From positions 106,809 to 170,808 of the forward strand of contig MKWA01000015.1 of NCBI GenBank assembly GCA_001899285.1: a stretch of 64,000 nt of DNA, given 5' to 3'. The notes beneath the pieces are model-generated. The model did not search any database and had not been told where the DNA came from. It saw only the letters and a program-made list of their open reading frames with translations. Source of the stretch: Rhizobiales bacterium 64-17. GTDB lineage: Bacteria > Pseudomonadota > Alphaproteobacteria > Rhizobiales > Xanthobacteraceae. Both the position numbers and the translations under genes were made by a program. Positions 42,917 to 50,999 of this stretch are shown piece after piece (the first letter of the stretch is position 1; each line of letters starts with the position of its first letter).

Positions 42917-42985
42917 GTATACATTATACGCAGGCTTCTGCATTTAATCTAGGAGATTTTGCCATGAACCCCATAATGTGTATAC
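42917..42985. promoter_or_regulatory. Paired GTATAC operators, 63 bp apart (divergent transporter promoters)
   Basis: GTATAC cores at 42917-42922 and 42980-42985 are 63 bp apart. The midpoint carries the inverted repeat AATCTAGGAGATT (42946-42958). For the rightward unit, TTGCCA (42959-42964), 16 bp and TATACA (42981-42986) form a promoter whose -10 lies in the right box. For the leftward unit, TATAAT is read on the minus strand at 42923-42928, next to the left box. Binding would cover both promoters. Confidence 0.75.
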
Positions 42986-43019
42986 ATTGGGCAATGGGGT
43001 ATTCTTTGGGCAGCGAACC

Positions 43020-43820
43020 GTGACCGTCACCTCAAACGCAGAGCCGGCCCGGCGGCGCCGCCTTGCCCTTCTGTCGGGTGAGCGCTGGGCCACGCCCATT
43101 ACCGTGCTCGGCTTGGTGGCGGTGGTGCAGATCGCGAGCATGATCGCGCCCCCTTACATCATGCCGTCGCCGCTCACGATCCTCGAAACGCTCTATGGCG
43201 TTTTGACCACCGAAACCCTCGATGTGGTCGCCACCTTGGTGCGGTTGCTGATCGCGTTGGCGTGCTCGCTCGTTATTGGCACGCTACTGGGTGTAATCAT
43301 GGCGATGGTTTCGCCGGTGCGGCCTTATCTCCGCGCGTTGATCGTCATTGATACGGGGATACCGGCGGTTTCCTGGATCCTGGTCGCGGTCTTCTGGTTC
43401 AAGAATCCTGAGCACAGGATCTTCTTCATCCTGCTCGTGATCCTGGTGCCGTTCTATGCGCTCAATATTCTTGATGGCATTCGAGCCATGCCGAAAGACT
43501 GGGTTGAAATGTACGAATCTTTCCGCCCGAGTCGCTGGCAGGTCTTTCGTTATCTGATTTATCCGCACATCGTGCCGTATATTCTGATGACCACCAAGTC
43601 GGTGTTCGGATATGCGACGCGCATGATCATCTTCGCCGAATTGATTGGTGCCGCCGTTGGCGCCGGAGCACGCATGGGGATGGCGCAGGCGACGTTCCAC
43701 ATGGATGCCGTTCTGGCCTGGACCGTGCTTCTCGTGGCTTTCACGCTCGTCGCTCAATATTCGGTCGAGCTGCTTGAGAGACGGATGCTGAAATGGCGTC
43801 CGGAGGCGGAGCTTCGATAA
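43020..43820 (+). CDS. ABC transporter permease, SsuC/TauC type
   Basis: A 266-residue inner-membrane protein with about six membrane segments. The cytoplasmic EAA loop that contacts the ATPase is EMYESFRPSRWQVFRYLIYPHIVPYI (seen as two adjacent runs, with G-x-x-x-x-x-P altered). GTG at 43020 is chosen because the predicted transcript begins near 42993; the longer frame from GTG 42978 would start inside the operator. It overlaps the ATPase gene by one nucleotide (TAATG). Confidence 0.87.
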   Translation: MTVTSNAEPARRRRLALLSGERWATPITVLGLVAVVQIASMIAPPYIMPSPLTILETLYGVLTTETLDVVATLVRLLIALACSLVIGTLLGVIMAMVSPVRPYLRALIVIDTGIPAVSWILVAVFWFKNPEHRIFFILLVILVPFYALNILDGIRAMPKDWVEMYESFRPSRWQVFRYLIYPHIVPYILMTTKSVFGYATRMIIFAELIGAAVGAGARMGMAQATFHMDAVLAWTVLLVAFTLVAQYSVELLERRMLKWRPEAELR

Positions 43821-44554
43821 TGCTGACGGATAAACCCATCATCAAAATCCAGAACGTCTCGTGCAAGTTCGGAGATTTCCTCGCTGTTGATGATCTGTCC
43901 TTCGAGGTGCGGCCGTCTGAGATTGTCGCCCTGGTTGGAAAGACCGGTGCGGGAAAAAGCACCGTTCTCAATCTAGTGATGGGGTCGCTGCGCCCGACGC
44001 AAGGGCAGGTCCAGGTCGAGGGCTTCGATCCGGCCAGTTCTTCGCCGGAATTACGTGGCAAGATCGGTGTGAGTTTTCAAAACGATCGGCTGCTGCCCTG
44101 GCGAACGGCGATCGAGAATGTCGAAATCGGGATGCAGATCCTCAAGGTGCCGCCTGACAAATCCGCTCAGCAGGCTGCGGATTGGCTTGGCCGCGTGAAG
44201 ATGGAAACGGCACGGGACAAATATCCTCATGAGCTATCAGGCGGCATGCGCCAGCGCGTCTCATTGGCGCGAGCACTGGTCATTGACCCAGCTATTCTTC
44301 TGCTCGACGAATCTTTCAGTCAGCTTGATCCGGTAACATCGGTCGAGTTGCGGAAGGACGTTGCTGCGCTGGTGCGGTCGGTCCGAAAGACCTGCCTGTT
44401 CATTACACACCGGATCGAGGATGCGATCGAGATGGCAGATCGAATCCTGGTGCTGGCTCCGCCCGCGCGCATCGCTCTCGAACTTGCCCTCGACGACCAG
44501 GCTCGCCGAAATCCGGGCTCTTTGCGCGAGCAGATCGAAAAGGTCATGCAGTGA
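43820..44554 (+). CDS. ABC transporter ATP-binding protein, SsuB/TauB type
   Basis: 244 residues. Walker A is GKTGAGKSTVLNLVMG (about 38-53), the Q-loop is VSFQNDRLLPWRTAIEN, the signature is LSGGMRQRVSLARAL, Walker B is ILLLDESFSQLDPVT (with Glu followed by Ser rather than Pro), and the H-loop is LFITHRIEDAI. It powers the NMT1-type uptake system. The start at 43820 overlaps the permease stop and follows CGGAGGCGGAG. The UbiD gene begins at its stop, so transport and decarboxylation are co-expressed. Confidence 0.9.
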   Translation: MLTDKPIIKIQNVSCKFGDFLAVDDLSFEVRPSEIVALVGKTGAGKSTVLNLVMGSLRPTQGQVQVEGFDPASSSPELRGKIGVSFQNDRLLPWRTAIENVEIGMQILKVPPDKSAQQAADWLGRVKMETARDKYPHELSGGMRQRVSLARALVIDPAILLLDESFSQLDPVTSVELRKDVAALVRSVRKTCLFITHRIEDAIEMADRILVLAPPARIALELALDDQARRNPGSLREQIEKVMQ

Positions 44555-45939
44555 TGGTCGATCTCCGATCTTTCCTCCGTGAAAACTCGGACAGGGTGCG
44601 GCAAATTGCCGAACCTTTATCGGTGGATCAGGACATCACCGCGCTTCAGCACGTTATTGAAAACGAGATTGTCCAGCCCGTTTTTGAGATCGCTAAGCCG
44701 CTGCTGAGGGATGGGCGCGTCAGTCCGATTCCGGTCGTCACCAATTTGTGTGCTGATCGAAGCCTGATGGCCAAAGTGTTGGGTTTCACCGATCATCGGA
44801 ACGCGGCGATGGCCATGGCCGGACTCATCGCAAAACCTATTCCGACAGTGACGGTGGCTCGTGACAACGCTCCGGTGCAGGAACTTGTCCTGAAAGGTGA
44901 CGACGCTTCATTGTTCAATTTGCCGGTGTTGCGGCAACACGCTCTGGATGCCGGCCATTATCTGACGGCCGGCCATTGCACGATGGTCGATCGTGACAGT
45001 GGGACAGACAACACCGCCATTCAACGATGCCTGGTGAAGGGGCCGCGGCTGACAAGCATTCTGCCTTATCCCGGCTCGCACAATGCGCGGAATGTCGAAA
45101 GTTTCTGGCGCCATGATGAACCATGTCCGGTTGCGATCTGGATCGGCCATCACCCGGCCGTGGTCATTGGTTCACAAGCGAAGCTTGCTTACCCCCAAAC
45201 TCATTGGGGAGTGGCGGGCGGCTTCGCGCGAGAAGCGTTGCGGCTGGTGCCGTCGATCTCCCATGGCGATCGGATCATGGTGCCGGCCGATGCGGAGATC
45301 GTCATCGAAGGCTTCATTCCTGCGCACCGACTCGAGGCAGACGGTCCGTTTGGCGAATATACGGGCTACTTCGGTGAACAGGTGATTGCGCCCGTAATCG
45401 AGGTGACTTGTATCACGCGACGTGAGAATGCGATCTATCACGACATCGGTGCTGGGCTGCCCGATCATCTTGTCCCTGACAATATGGGGATGGAGGCGAA
45501 AATCTATTCGATGGTGAAGAGCGTGGCTCCTTCGCTTGCGAATGTGCATGTCCCGTATTCCGGCCGACGTTTTCATGCCAATTTGCAATTCAACAAGCCT
45601 CCCGCCGGTGAAGTGCGTGATGCGCTCACGTCGGCTCTGTCTTATCGCCGCTTGCGCGCGGCATTCGCCGTCGATCAGGATATCGATATCTTCGATGATA
45701 GCTCCATGATGTGGGCGATTTCGACTCGTGTGCAGTGGGGTCGCGACCAGATCTTGATCGACGGTTTGACGCACCCGGCACTTGATCCGTCGAAGCCGCT
45801 CGGCGTCTCTACGGTCACTAAAACCGGGATCGATGCGACGCTCCCGTCGGCCCCACACGGGATGCCAGCGCCAACGCTCCCGATTTTGTCGGCGAGTGCT
45901 CAATCTGAGGCGAAAGCGCGTGCGATTTTGAAGCGTTAG
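44554..45939 (+). CDS. UbiD-family prFMN-dependent decarboxylase
   Basis: 461 residues, the usual length. Family landmarks are the N-terminal DLRSFLREN, NLCADRSLMAKVLG, the middle IPAHRLEADGPFGEYTGYFG (prFMN and catalytic acid region, about 255-275), and HDIGAGLPDH. UbiD enzymes reversibly decarboxylate aromatic or unsaturated acids, or aryl-CoAs such as phthaloyl-CoA, with prenylated FMN. No UbiX prenyltransferase gene is in the window, so cofactor must come from elsewhere. The start is ATG 44554; GTG 44551 is possible. It sits directly after transporter genes and 12 nt before the zinc-ribbon gene. Confidence 0.9.
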   Translation: MVDLRSFLRENSDRVRQIAEPLSVDQDITALQHVIENEIVQPVFEIAKPLLRDGRVSPIPVVTNLCADRSLMAKVLGFTDHRNAAMAMAGLIAKPIPTVTVARDNAPVQELVLKGDDASLFNLPVLRQHALDAGHYLTAGHCTMVDRDSGTDNTAIQRCLVKGPRLTSILPYPGSHNARNVESFWRHDEPCPVAIWIGHHPAVVIGSQAKLAYPQTHWGVAGGFAREALRLVPSISHGDRIMVPADAEIVIEGFIPAHRLEADGPFGEYTGYFGEQVIAPVIEVTCITRRENAIYHDIGAGLPDHLVPDNMGMEAKIYSMVKSVAPSLANVHVPYSGRRFHANLQFNKPPAGEVRDALTSALSYRRLRAAFAVDQDIDIFDDSSMMWAISTRVQWGRDQILIDGLTHPALDPSKPLGVSTVTKTGIDATLPSAPHGMPAPTLPILSASAQSEAKARAILKR

Positions 45940-45950
45940 TGGAGACCGGC

Positions 45951-46148
45951 ATGAGCCAATCATCATCGCACGAGAAAACCGGTAATACCTGGTGGGTGCA
46001 GTGTAGCTGTGAAACTTGGTTTCCTGCCAGCGAACAGATCGTGCGGCACCCGACCGTGAAAATGTTATGTCCGAATTGCCAGCGAACTTTTACGGTGGAG
46101 GGGGCTGCGGATTTGCTTGACCCCTCCAGCCGGCATGTTCGCCTTTAA
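45951..46148 (+). CDS. Small zinc-ribbon protein, possible UbiD partner
   Basis: 65 residues with four cysteines arranged as C18-x-C20 and C40-P-N-C43, a zinc-ribbon pattern (WWVQCSCETWF and MLCPNCQRTF). A GGAGACCGGC ribosome site precedes the ATG, 12 nt after the UbiD stop. Non-oxidative hydroxyaryl decarboxylases of the UbiD family (Vdc/Shd/Bsd types) have a small third subunit with Cys pairs. This protein could play that role, though I see only the size and cysteine pattern, not clear homology. Confidence 0.6.
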   Translation: MSQSSSHEKTGNTWWVQCSCETWFPASEQIVRHPTVKMLCPNCQRTFTVEGAADLLDPSSRHVRL

Positions 46149-46264
46149 AATATTGTTCGAACGAAATAATCGCGCAAAAAGGGCACGCATTATCGCGGCT
46201 CAGGTCGTTGGTGAAAGAGACATTTAGCCGACAACTCATCGCTGCTCCTGATTTTGATGAATGA

Positions 46265-46513
46265 TCGTCAAGTTGCCGTACCCTGCTGCTAAAGAAAATT
46301 ATCAGCCCCGGCAGCCGCTGGACCAATTATTCTGATTGCGAGACATTGGAAGAGTGGGTGAAGAGCACTGGCAGTGCGATCCATTATCCGATTGGAACAC
46401 TCCGGATGGGTCGTGCCGATGATCCCAGGCGGTGGCGAGCCCGCGTGTTCGGGGTTTCTGTTTCATCGCATCCGATAACGTGTCGGATTCGCGCGATGCG
46501 CAAATCAAACTAA
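46265..46513 (+). pseudogene. 3' remnant of a GMC-family oxidoreductase gene
   Basis: In frame from 46265, the translation contains LEEWVKSTGSAIHYPIGTLR followed by MGRADDP. This matches the C-terminal region of GMC oxidoreductases (choline and alcohol oxidase family), where the H-P-x-G-T-x-x-M-G motif holds the active-site His. Homology is lost after about 46422, probably by frameshift, and the frame closes at 46513. No FAD-binding N-terminal part lies upstream, since the UbiD operon ends at 46148. The stretch from 46149 to 46264 shows nothing recognisable. Confidence 0.65.
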
Positions 46514-46626
46514 AACGCTTGGCATTCGAGCGGCGAGGAGGGTTGTTGTCAGCTGTCGGGTTTGATTGCAGGCAGGTCGATATCTGCAAGAACGCGCGCC
46601 GTCGCGGCCAAAGGCCGTGGTTCATA

Positions 46627-46678
46627 TTTTTACATATCTGTAAAAAATTGTTGACCGGGCTTTTGTCCCGCCTATACT
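46627..46678 (+). promoter_or_regulatory. Promoter with upstream TTTTTACA-N4-TGTAAAAA palindrome
   Basis: The 20-bp inverted repeat TTTTTACATATCTGTAAAAA (46627-46646) is followed 4 bp later by TTGACC (46651-46656), a 16-bp spacer and TATACT (46673-46678), a good promoter for the operon starting at 46726. Very similar palindromes occur at 52087 and 57805. The TetR-type regulator at 55461 is the natural candidate to bind them. Confidence 0.72.
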
Positions 46679-46725
46679 TGCGGGCACGGTCGTTGCTAAC
46701 GGCCATCAAAACCGGACCGTTGCCG

Positions 46726-47127
46726 ATGAAGATGTCGATGCAGGGCCATGTTTATCCGCCGTACCGGCTAACGCCGGATCGCATGCGCGCGCGCGAATTC
46801 ATGGCGGCCCTCGGCATCGATGTGGAACCGGCAATGCCGCCGCCGACCTATCTGGTGTTTCTGCGCGGCGAGACGCTCGGCGTGAACCTTTTCGCGGACC
46901 TGGATATCCCGCGCGAGAAAGCGCTGCACGGCGGCCAGCGCTATGAATGGTTTGCACCTGTCACCTTCGACGATGCGTTTGATGTCACCGTGACCGTCGA
47001 CAAGATGGTGGAGAAGACCGGCAAGCGCGGCATGGTCTGGTTCGCCGATGTGACGTTCGATTATCGCTTCGCCGGAACCGACCGGCTGGCCGTGCGCGAA
47101 GTGACGCGCCTCGTCAAGCAATCCTGA
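46726..47127 (+). CDS. FAS1-like/MaoC N-terminal hotdog dehydratase subunit
   Basis: About 133 residues of the N-terminal-type hotdog domain (MaoC_dehydrat_N/FAS1-like): MRAREFMAALGIDVEPAM, LPPPTYL-like PPPTYLVFLRGE, LHGGQRYEWFAPVTFDD and KRGMVWFADVTFDY. Alone it lacks the catalytic D-x-N-x-x-H motif, which is present in the next protein. The pair would form a heteromeric enoyl-CoA hydratase. The start is uncertain (ATG 46726, 46732 or 46738), with no strong ribosome site. It is first in a six-gene operon. Confidence 0.8.
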   Translation: MKMSMQGHVYPPYRLTPDRMRAREFMAALGIDVEPAMPPPTYLVFLRGETLGVNLFADLDIPREKALHGGQRYEWFAPVTFDDAFDVTVTVDKMVEKTGKRGMVWFADVTFDYRFAGTDRLAVREVTRLVKQS

Positions 47128-47144
47128 CCGGTAGCGGTGTGACC

Positions 47145-47540
47145 ATGAGCAAACGCGCCTATGCGACCGGTGATGTGCTGTTCGAGACGACGCTGCTGCC
47201 GACGGGGCGCGCGCGTGTCGCGCAGTTCTCGCAGGCGACGGAAGATCCCAATCCGATCCATGTGGACGATGCGTTTGCCGCCAGAGCTGGCTTCAAGACC
47301 GTGCTGCAGCAGGGGCCGATGACCACGGCGCAGTTCGCGCGGCTGTTGTCCGATGTAGTCGGTGCTCCCGCGCTGCGTGTGCTCGACGTGACGTTCACCG
47401 CACCGGTTTATCCCGAGGACAGCCTGACGTTGCGCGCCGAGGTGACTGCAACATCGCCGCGGCTCGCGTGTGCGCTCAGTGCACGCAAGAGCGACGGCAC
47501 CGAGACCGCGCGCGGTATCGCCGAACTGGAGGTCGGATAA
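47145..47540 (+). CDS. MaoC-like hydratase subunit
   Basis: 131 residues with an intact hydratase motif FSQATEDPNPIHVDDAFA (about 28-45), in which Asp and His are the catalytic pair. It is the catalytic partner of the hotdog protein encoded 17 nt upstream. Its stop overlaps the thiolase start (TAATG). In pathways of the phenylacetate type, such hydratases act before the thiolase on a ring-opened CoA ester. Confidence 0.88.
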   Translation: MSKRAYATGDVLFETTLLPTGRARVAQFSQATEDPNPIHVDDAFAARAGFKTVLQQGPMTTAQFARLLSDVVGAPALRVLDVTFTAPVYPEDSLTLRAEVTATSPRLACALSARKSDGTETARGIAELEVG

Positions 47541-48709
47541 TGGGCCGTCCGGCGCAGCGGGTACTTGTCGCGGGCGGCGCGATCGGCCGGTTCGGCCGCT
47601 TCGTCGATCAGCCGCTGACGGCGATCGCTACGCCGGTGGTGCGCGATGCCTTGGCGACGGTCGGTCTGACGACAAAGGATATTGAAGCGGCGTTTGTCGG
47701 CAATGCGTTCGGCGGTGCGCTCGCCGGGCAGGAGTCGATTCTGGCGCAGGTGCTGCTGGCGCCCGCGGGTCTCGCCCGCATCCCGATGCGCACCGTGAAG
47801 AATGCCTGCTCCAGCGGCTCCGATGCGGTGCATCTCGCCTGGAGCGCCATCGCCTACGGACAATATGACTGCGTGCTGGTGCTCGGCGCGGAGAAGCTGA
47901 CCCACGGCGACAAGGCGCGCTCGTTCGCGGCGCTAGCGTCGGCCACTGATCATCCGCCGCAGAGCGGCGGCCGCTCGGTGTTCATGGACGTCAATGCCGA
48001 GCGCGCCAACACATACATGGCGCGCTACGGCGCGACGCCGATGCATTTCGCCAAGGTTGCTGTGAAGAATCGCGCTCATGCCGGGCTCAATGAACGCGCT
48101 GCCGAGCGCGCGCCGCTCACCGTCGAGGGCGTGCTGGCGGACAAGGTGGTGATCGCACCGCTCACCCGCGCCATGTGCGGCGGCATGGTCGACGGCGCGG
48201 CTTGCGTCATTCTCGTGAGCGAAGACTTCGCCCGCCGTCGCGGCTTGACCGGAAGCGTCGTCGCCGCGTCGAGCGTTGTCTCCGGCGTGCCGGAAGGTGA
48301 CGCCGAAGGTAATGCCACGCACCGTGCTGCGCAGGCGGCCTATGAATCGGCTGGCATTGCACCGTCCGATGTGTCGATCGCGGAAGTGCACGATCCGAGC
48401 GCGCCGCAGGAACTGTTCGACATCGAGGATCTGATGCTGTGCCCGCGCGGTGGCGCCATCGCGCTGGTGGACGAGGGCGCGACCAGCCTCGGCGGGCGCA
48501 TCCCGGTGAATGTCAGCGGCGGGCTCACCAGCCGCGGCCATCCGGTCGGCGCCACCGGCGTCGCGCAAATCCTCGAAATCCACGAGCAGCTCGCGGGCCG
48601 TGCTGGTGCGGCGCAGGTCGCCGGCGCCAAGGTCGGGCTCGCGCAGATGGCGGGCGGATTGCTCGGTCGCGATTCCGCGTTCGCCACGGTTCATCTGTTG
48701 ACGGTGTGA
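47540..48709 (+). CDS. SCP2-type thiolase / lipid-transfer-like acetyl-CoA acyltransferase
   Basis: 389 residues. The nucleophile is Cys90 in VKNACSSGSDAVHLAW. Later landmarks are AEVHDPSAPQELFDIEDL and SGGLTSRGHPVGATGVAQ with the catalytic His. The classical C-terminal Cys-Gly-Gly motif is replaced by LAQMAGGLLG, as in SCP2-type thiolases. It would cleave a 3-oxoacyl-CoA with CoA. It is tightly packed between the hydratase pair and the aldehyde dehydrogenase. Confidence 0.88.
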   Translation: MGRPAQRVLVAGGAIGRFGRFVDQPLTAIATPVVRDALATVGLTTKDIEAAFVGNAFGGALAGQESILAQVLLAPAGLARIPMRTVKNACSSGSDAVHLAWSAIAYGQYDCVLVLGAEKLTHGDKARSFAALASATDHPPQSGGRSVFMDVNAERANTYMARYGATPMHFAKVAVKNRAHAGLNERAAERAPLTVEGVLADKVVIAPLTRAMCGGMVDGAACVILVSEDFARRRGLTGSVVAASSVVSGVPEGDAEGNATHRAAQAAYESAGIAPSDVSIAEVHDPSAPQELFDIEDLMLCPRGGAIALVDEGATSLGGRIPVNVSGGLTSRGHPVGATGVAQILEIHEQLAGRAGAAQVAGAKVGLAQMAGGLLGRDSAFATVHLLTV

Positions 48710-48720
48710 GGTCTGCCATC

Positions 48721-50196
48721 ATGTCCTATCCGATCCAGAAGCACTACGACCTGTTCGTTGGCAACGAATGGCGCGCCTCGTCCTCGAACCGGACGATGGA
48801 TTGCATCAGTCCGATCACCGGCGAGGTGCTGTGCACGGTGCCGGATGTCAGTGAGCGAGACGTGGTCGAGGCGGTGATCGTCGCCAAGGCGGCGTGGCCG
48901 GCCTGGTCGCGCGCCGGCTCGCGCAAGCGCTCATCGGCGATGCTGAAACTCGCTGATCGGCTGGTGAAGGACGCGGACCGCTTCGCCTGGCTCGAAACCA
49001 GCGACACCGGCAAGCCATGGCGCGAGAGCTATGCCAACGTCATGACCGCTGCCGACAGGCTGCGCTATTACGCCGGCGTCTGCCGCGCGCTGGAGGCAAG
49101 CACGTTCTCGCCCGGCGGCGACATCATGAGCTATGACATCCGCGAGCCGCTCGGCGTGATCGGCATTATCGGGGCGTGGAATTTCCCGATCAACATGTTC
49201 CTCGGTAAGATCGCGCCGGCGATCGCCACCGGCAACGCCGTGATCTATAAACCGGCCGAGCCGACGCCGATCACCACGCTGGAAATGTGCAAGCTGATCG
49301 CCGAGTGCCTGCCACCTGGCATCGTCAATGTGCTGACCGGCTACGGCGCGACGGCAGGTGCCGCCATCGTCTCGCATCCGGACATCCGCAAGATTTCCGT
49401 TACCGGCTCGGTCGAGACCGGGAAAAGGGTGATGGCCGCTGCCGCGCCGTCGACCAAGCAGCTCACCCTCGAACTTGGCGGCAAGAACGCGCAGATCGTG
49501 TTCGATGACGCCGATCTCGATCGCGCGGCGCAGGGCATCATGCTTGGTGCTTTCATGAACCAGGGCCAGGTCTGCACTGCCGGCTCGCGCGTGCTGGTGC
49601 ATCATTCGGTCGCCAAGAAATTGCAACAGAAGGTCGTCGATCTCATTCCACAGCTCAGGATCGGCGATCCGTTCGACAAGGCCACCACCATGGGCACTAT
49701 GGTGTACGAGGATCATCTTAACGAGGTGCTGCGCTATATCGAGATCGGCAAGGGCGAGGGCGCGAAGCTGATCGCCGGCGGCGGCCGGCTTGCGGTGAAG
49801 GATTATCCGAAGGCTTTGTTCATGCAGCCGACGGTGTTCGCCGATGCCGAGCCGGACATGGTGGTCGCGAGCCAGGAAATCTTCGGCCCGGTGCTGACGT
49901 TCCAGACCTGGTCCGACGAATACGCGATGATGCAGACCGCGAACCTGCTCGACTACGGGCTCGCCGCCGGCATCTGGACCGAAAACCTCGGCCGCGCGCA
50001 TCGCACCGCACGTGACATCCAGGCAGGTCGCGTCTGGATCAACTGCTACAACCTGTTTCCGTCGGGCGCCGCGTTCGGCGGCACCAAGGCGAGCGGCTAC
50101 GGACGCGAGGACGCGTTCGAGACCATGTACGCCTTCACCCAGGTCAAGAATGTCGTCGCGGATCTCTCCGAGAAGCCGCGCAGTTTCTATCAGTAA
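48721..50196 (+). CDS. Aldehyde dehydrogenase (betaine-aldehyde-dehydrogenase-like)
   Basis: 491 residues, standard length. It has IIGAWNFPINMFLGK, ISVTGSVETGKRVM, the general base Glu in LTLELGGKNAQIVF (about 250-263) and the catalytic Cys in MNQGQVCTAGSRVLV (about 285). The end FGGTKASGYGRED is typical of the betaine aldehyde branch. Situated between a thiolase and a PaaA-like diiron gene, it may oxidise the semialdehyde produced by ring opening, the role played by the PaaZ dehydrogenase domain in phenylacetate breakdown. That role is inference. Confidence 0.92.
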   Translation: MSYPIQKHYDLFVGNEWRASSSNRTMDCISPITGEVLCTVPDVSERDVVEAVIVAKAAWPAWSRAGSRKRSSAMLKLADRLVKDADRFAWLETSDTGKPWRESYANVMTAADRLRYYAGVCRALEASTFSPGGDIMSYDIREPLGVIGIIGAWNFPINMFLGKIAPAIATGNAVIYKPAEPTPITTLEMCKLIAECLPPGIVNVLTGYGATAGAAIVSHPDIRKISVTGSVETGKRVMAAAAPSTKQLTLELGGKNAQIVFDDADLDRAAQGIMLGAFMNQGQVCTAGSRVLVHHSVAKKLQQKVVDLIPQLRIGDPFDKATTMGTMVYEDHLNEVLRYIEIGKGEGAKLIAGGGRLAVKDYPKALFMQPTVFADAEPDMVVASQEIFGPVLTFQTWSDEYAMMQTANLLDYGLAAGIWTENLGRAHRTARDIQAGRVWINCYNLFPSGAAFGGTKASGYGREDAFETMYAFTQVKNVVADLSEKPRSFYQ

Positions 50197-50214
50197 TCCA
50201 GCCCGGAGCACGCC

Positions 50215-50982
50215 ATGATCCAGCTCAACCCCAACCAGACCGGTCTCGGCAATGTCACCCCGACCGCGTTCTTCGATCAGGACGAGGAATTCAAGAAGCT
50301 GCAGCTCAATATCATCGCCATCCATGTGGTGAGCGAGGAGTTCGGCGCGGATTCGTTCGAGCGCAGCATCCTGAAAGCTCCCACCGCCGACCTGAAGATG
50401 CGGATGGCAAAGACGGTGATGGAAGAATACGGCCATCATCTGCGCTTCCGAAAACTCCTAGAAGATCTCAACCTCGATTGGGAAGAGGTGGTCAAGGACA
50501 AGGCGCATCTCTCGACCTTCGACGTGCCGATCGATAGCTGGGCCGATCAGATGGTGTTCCTCGCGCTGGTCGATCGCGCGGCTGCGCACCAGTTCCGCCA
50601 CTTCATCAAGTCGCCCTATGAACCGTTCCGGCAAGCGTGTCAGGACACGCTGAACGAGGAATACGGCCATGTCGGCCTCGGCATGGATGGCGTGAAGGCC
50701 CTGTTGCGGACGCCGGATGGCAAGGCCGAAGTGGCGGCAGCGGTGATGAAGTGGCTGCCGGTCGGCCTCGCTTCGTTCGGCGGCGAGAAGTCGCGCAGCA
50801 ACGAGCGCTATCGCCACTGGGGCTTCAAGTCCGACACCAATGAAGGCATGCGCGACACCTATTATCAGCAGGTGCGCGCTTTCATTACCAAGGACTGGGG
50901 CGTGCCGCTGCCGGAAAGCTGCGCCGACTTCATCGCGTCGATCGGCGGCGACCTTTCGGATCGCGCGATCTACGCCGGCTGA
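50215..50982 (+). CDS. PaaA/PaaC-like ferritin-fold diiron protein (putative aryl-CoA epoxidase component)
   Basis: 255 residues of the phenylacetic acid catabolic (Paa_AC) ferritin-like family. Candidate di-iron ligands lie on four helices: SEEFGADSFER (Glu41/42), VMEEYGHHLRF (Glu70/71, His74), ALVDRAAAHQF (Asp120), and LNEEYGHVGLG (Glu148/149, His152). Normal ring-epoxidase complexes have paired PaaA and PaaC subunits plus PaaB, D and E. Here only one such protein is present, with a reductase immediately downstream. It may be a self-contained homodimeric oxygenase. Confidence 0.83.
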   Translation: MIQLNPNQTGLGNVTPTAFFDQDEEFKKLQLNIIAIHVVSEEFGADSFERSILKAPTADLKMRMAKTVMEEYGHHLRFRKLLEDLNLDWEEVVKDKAHLSTFDVPIDSWADQMVFLALVDRAAAHQFRHFIKSPYEPFRQACQDTLNEEYGHVGLGMDGVKALLRTPDGKAEVAAAVMKWLPVGLASFGGEKSRSNERYRHWGFKSDTNEGMRDTYYQQVRAFITKDWGVPLPESCADFIASIGGDLSDRAIYAG

Positions 50983-50999
50983 CGGAAGGCTCGTTTCTC

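Noticed and set aside
48931..50439. 502-codon minus-strand open frame over the aldehyde dehydrogenase gene
   Set aside because: The plus strand encodes a complete aldehyde dehydrogenase with its catalytic residues; the antisense frame has no motif and crosses a gene boundary.
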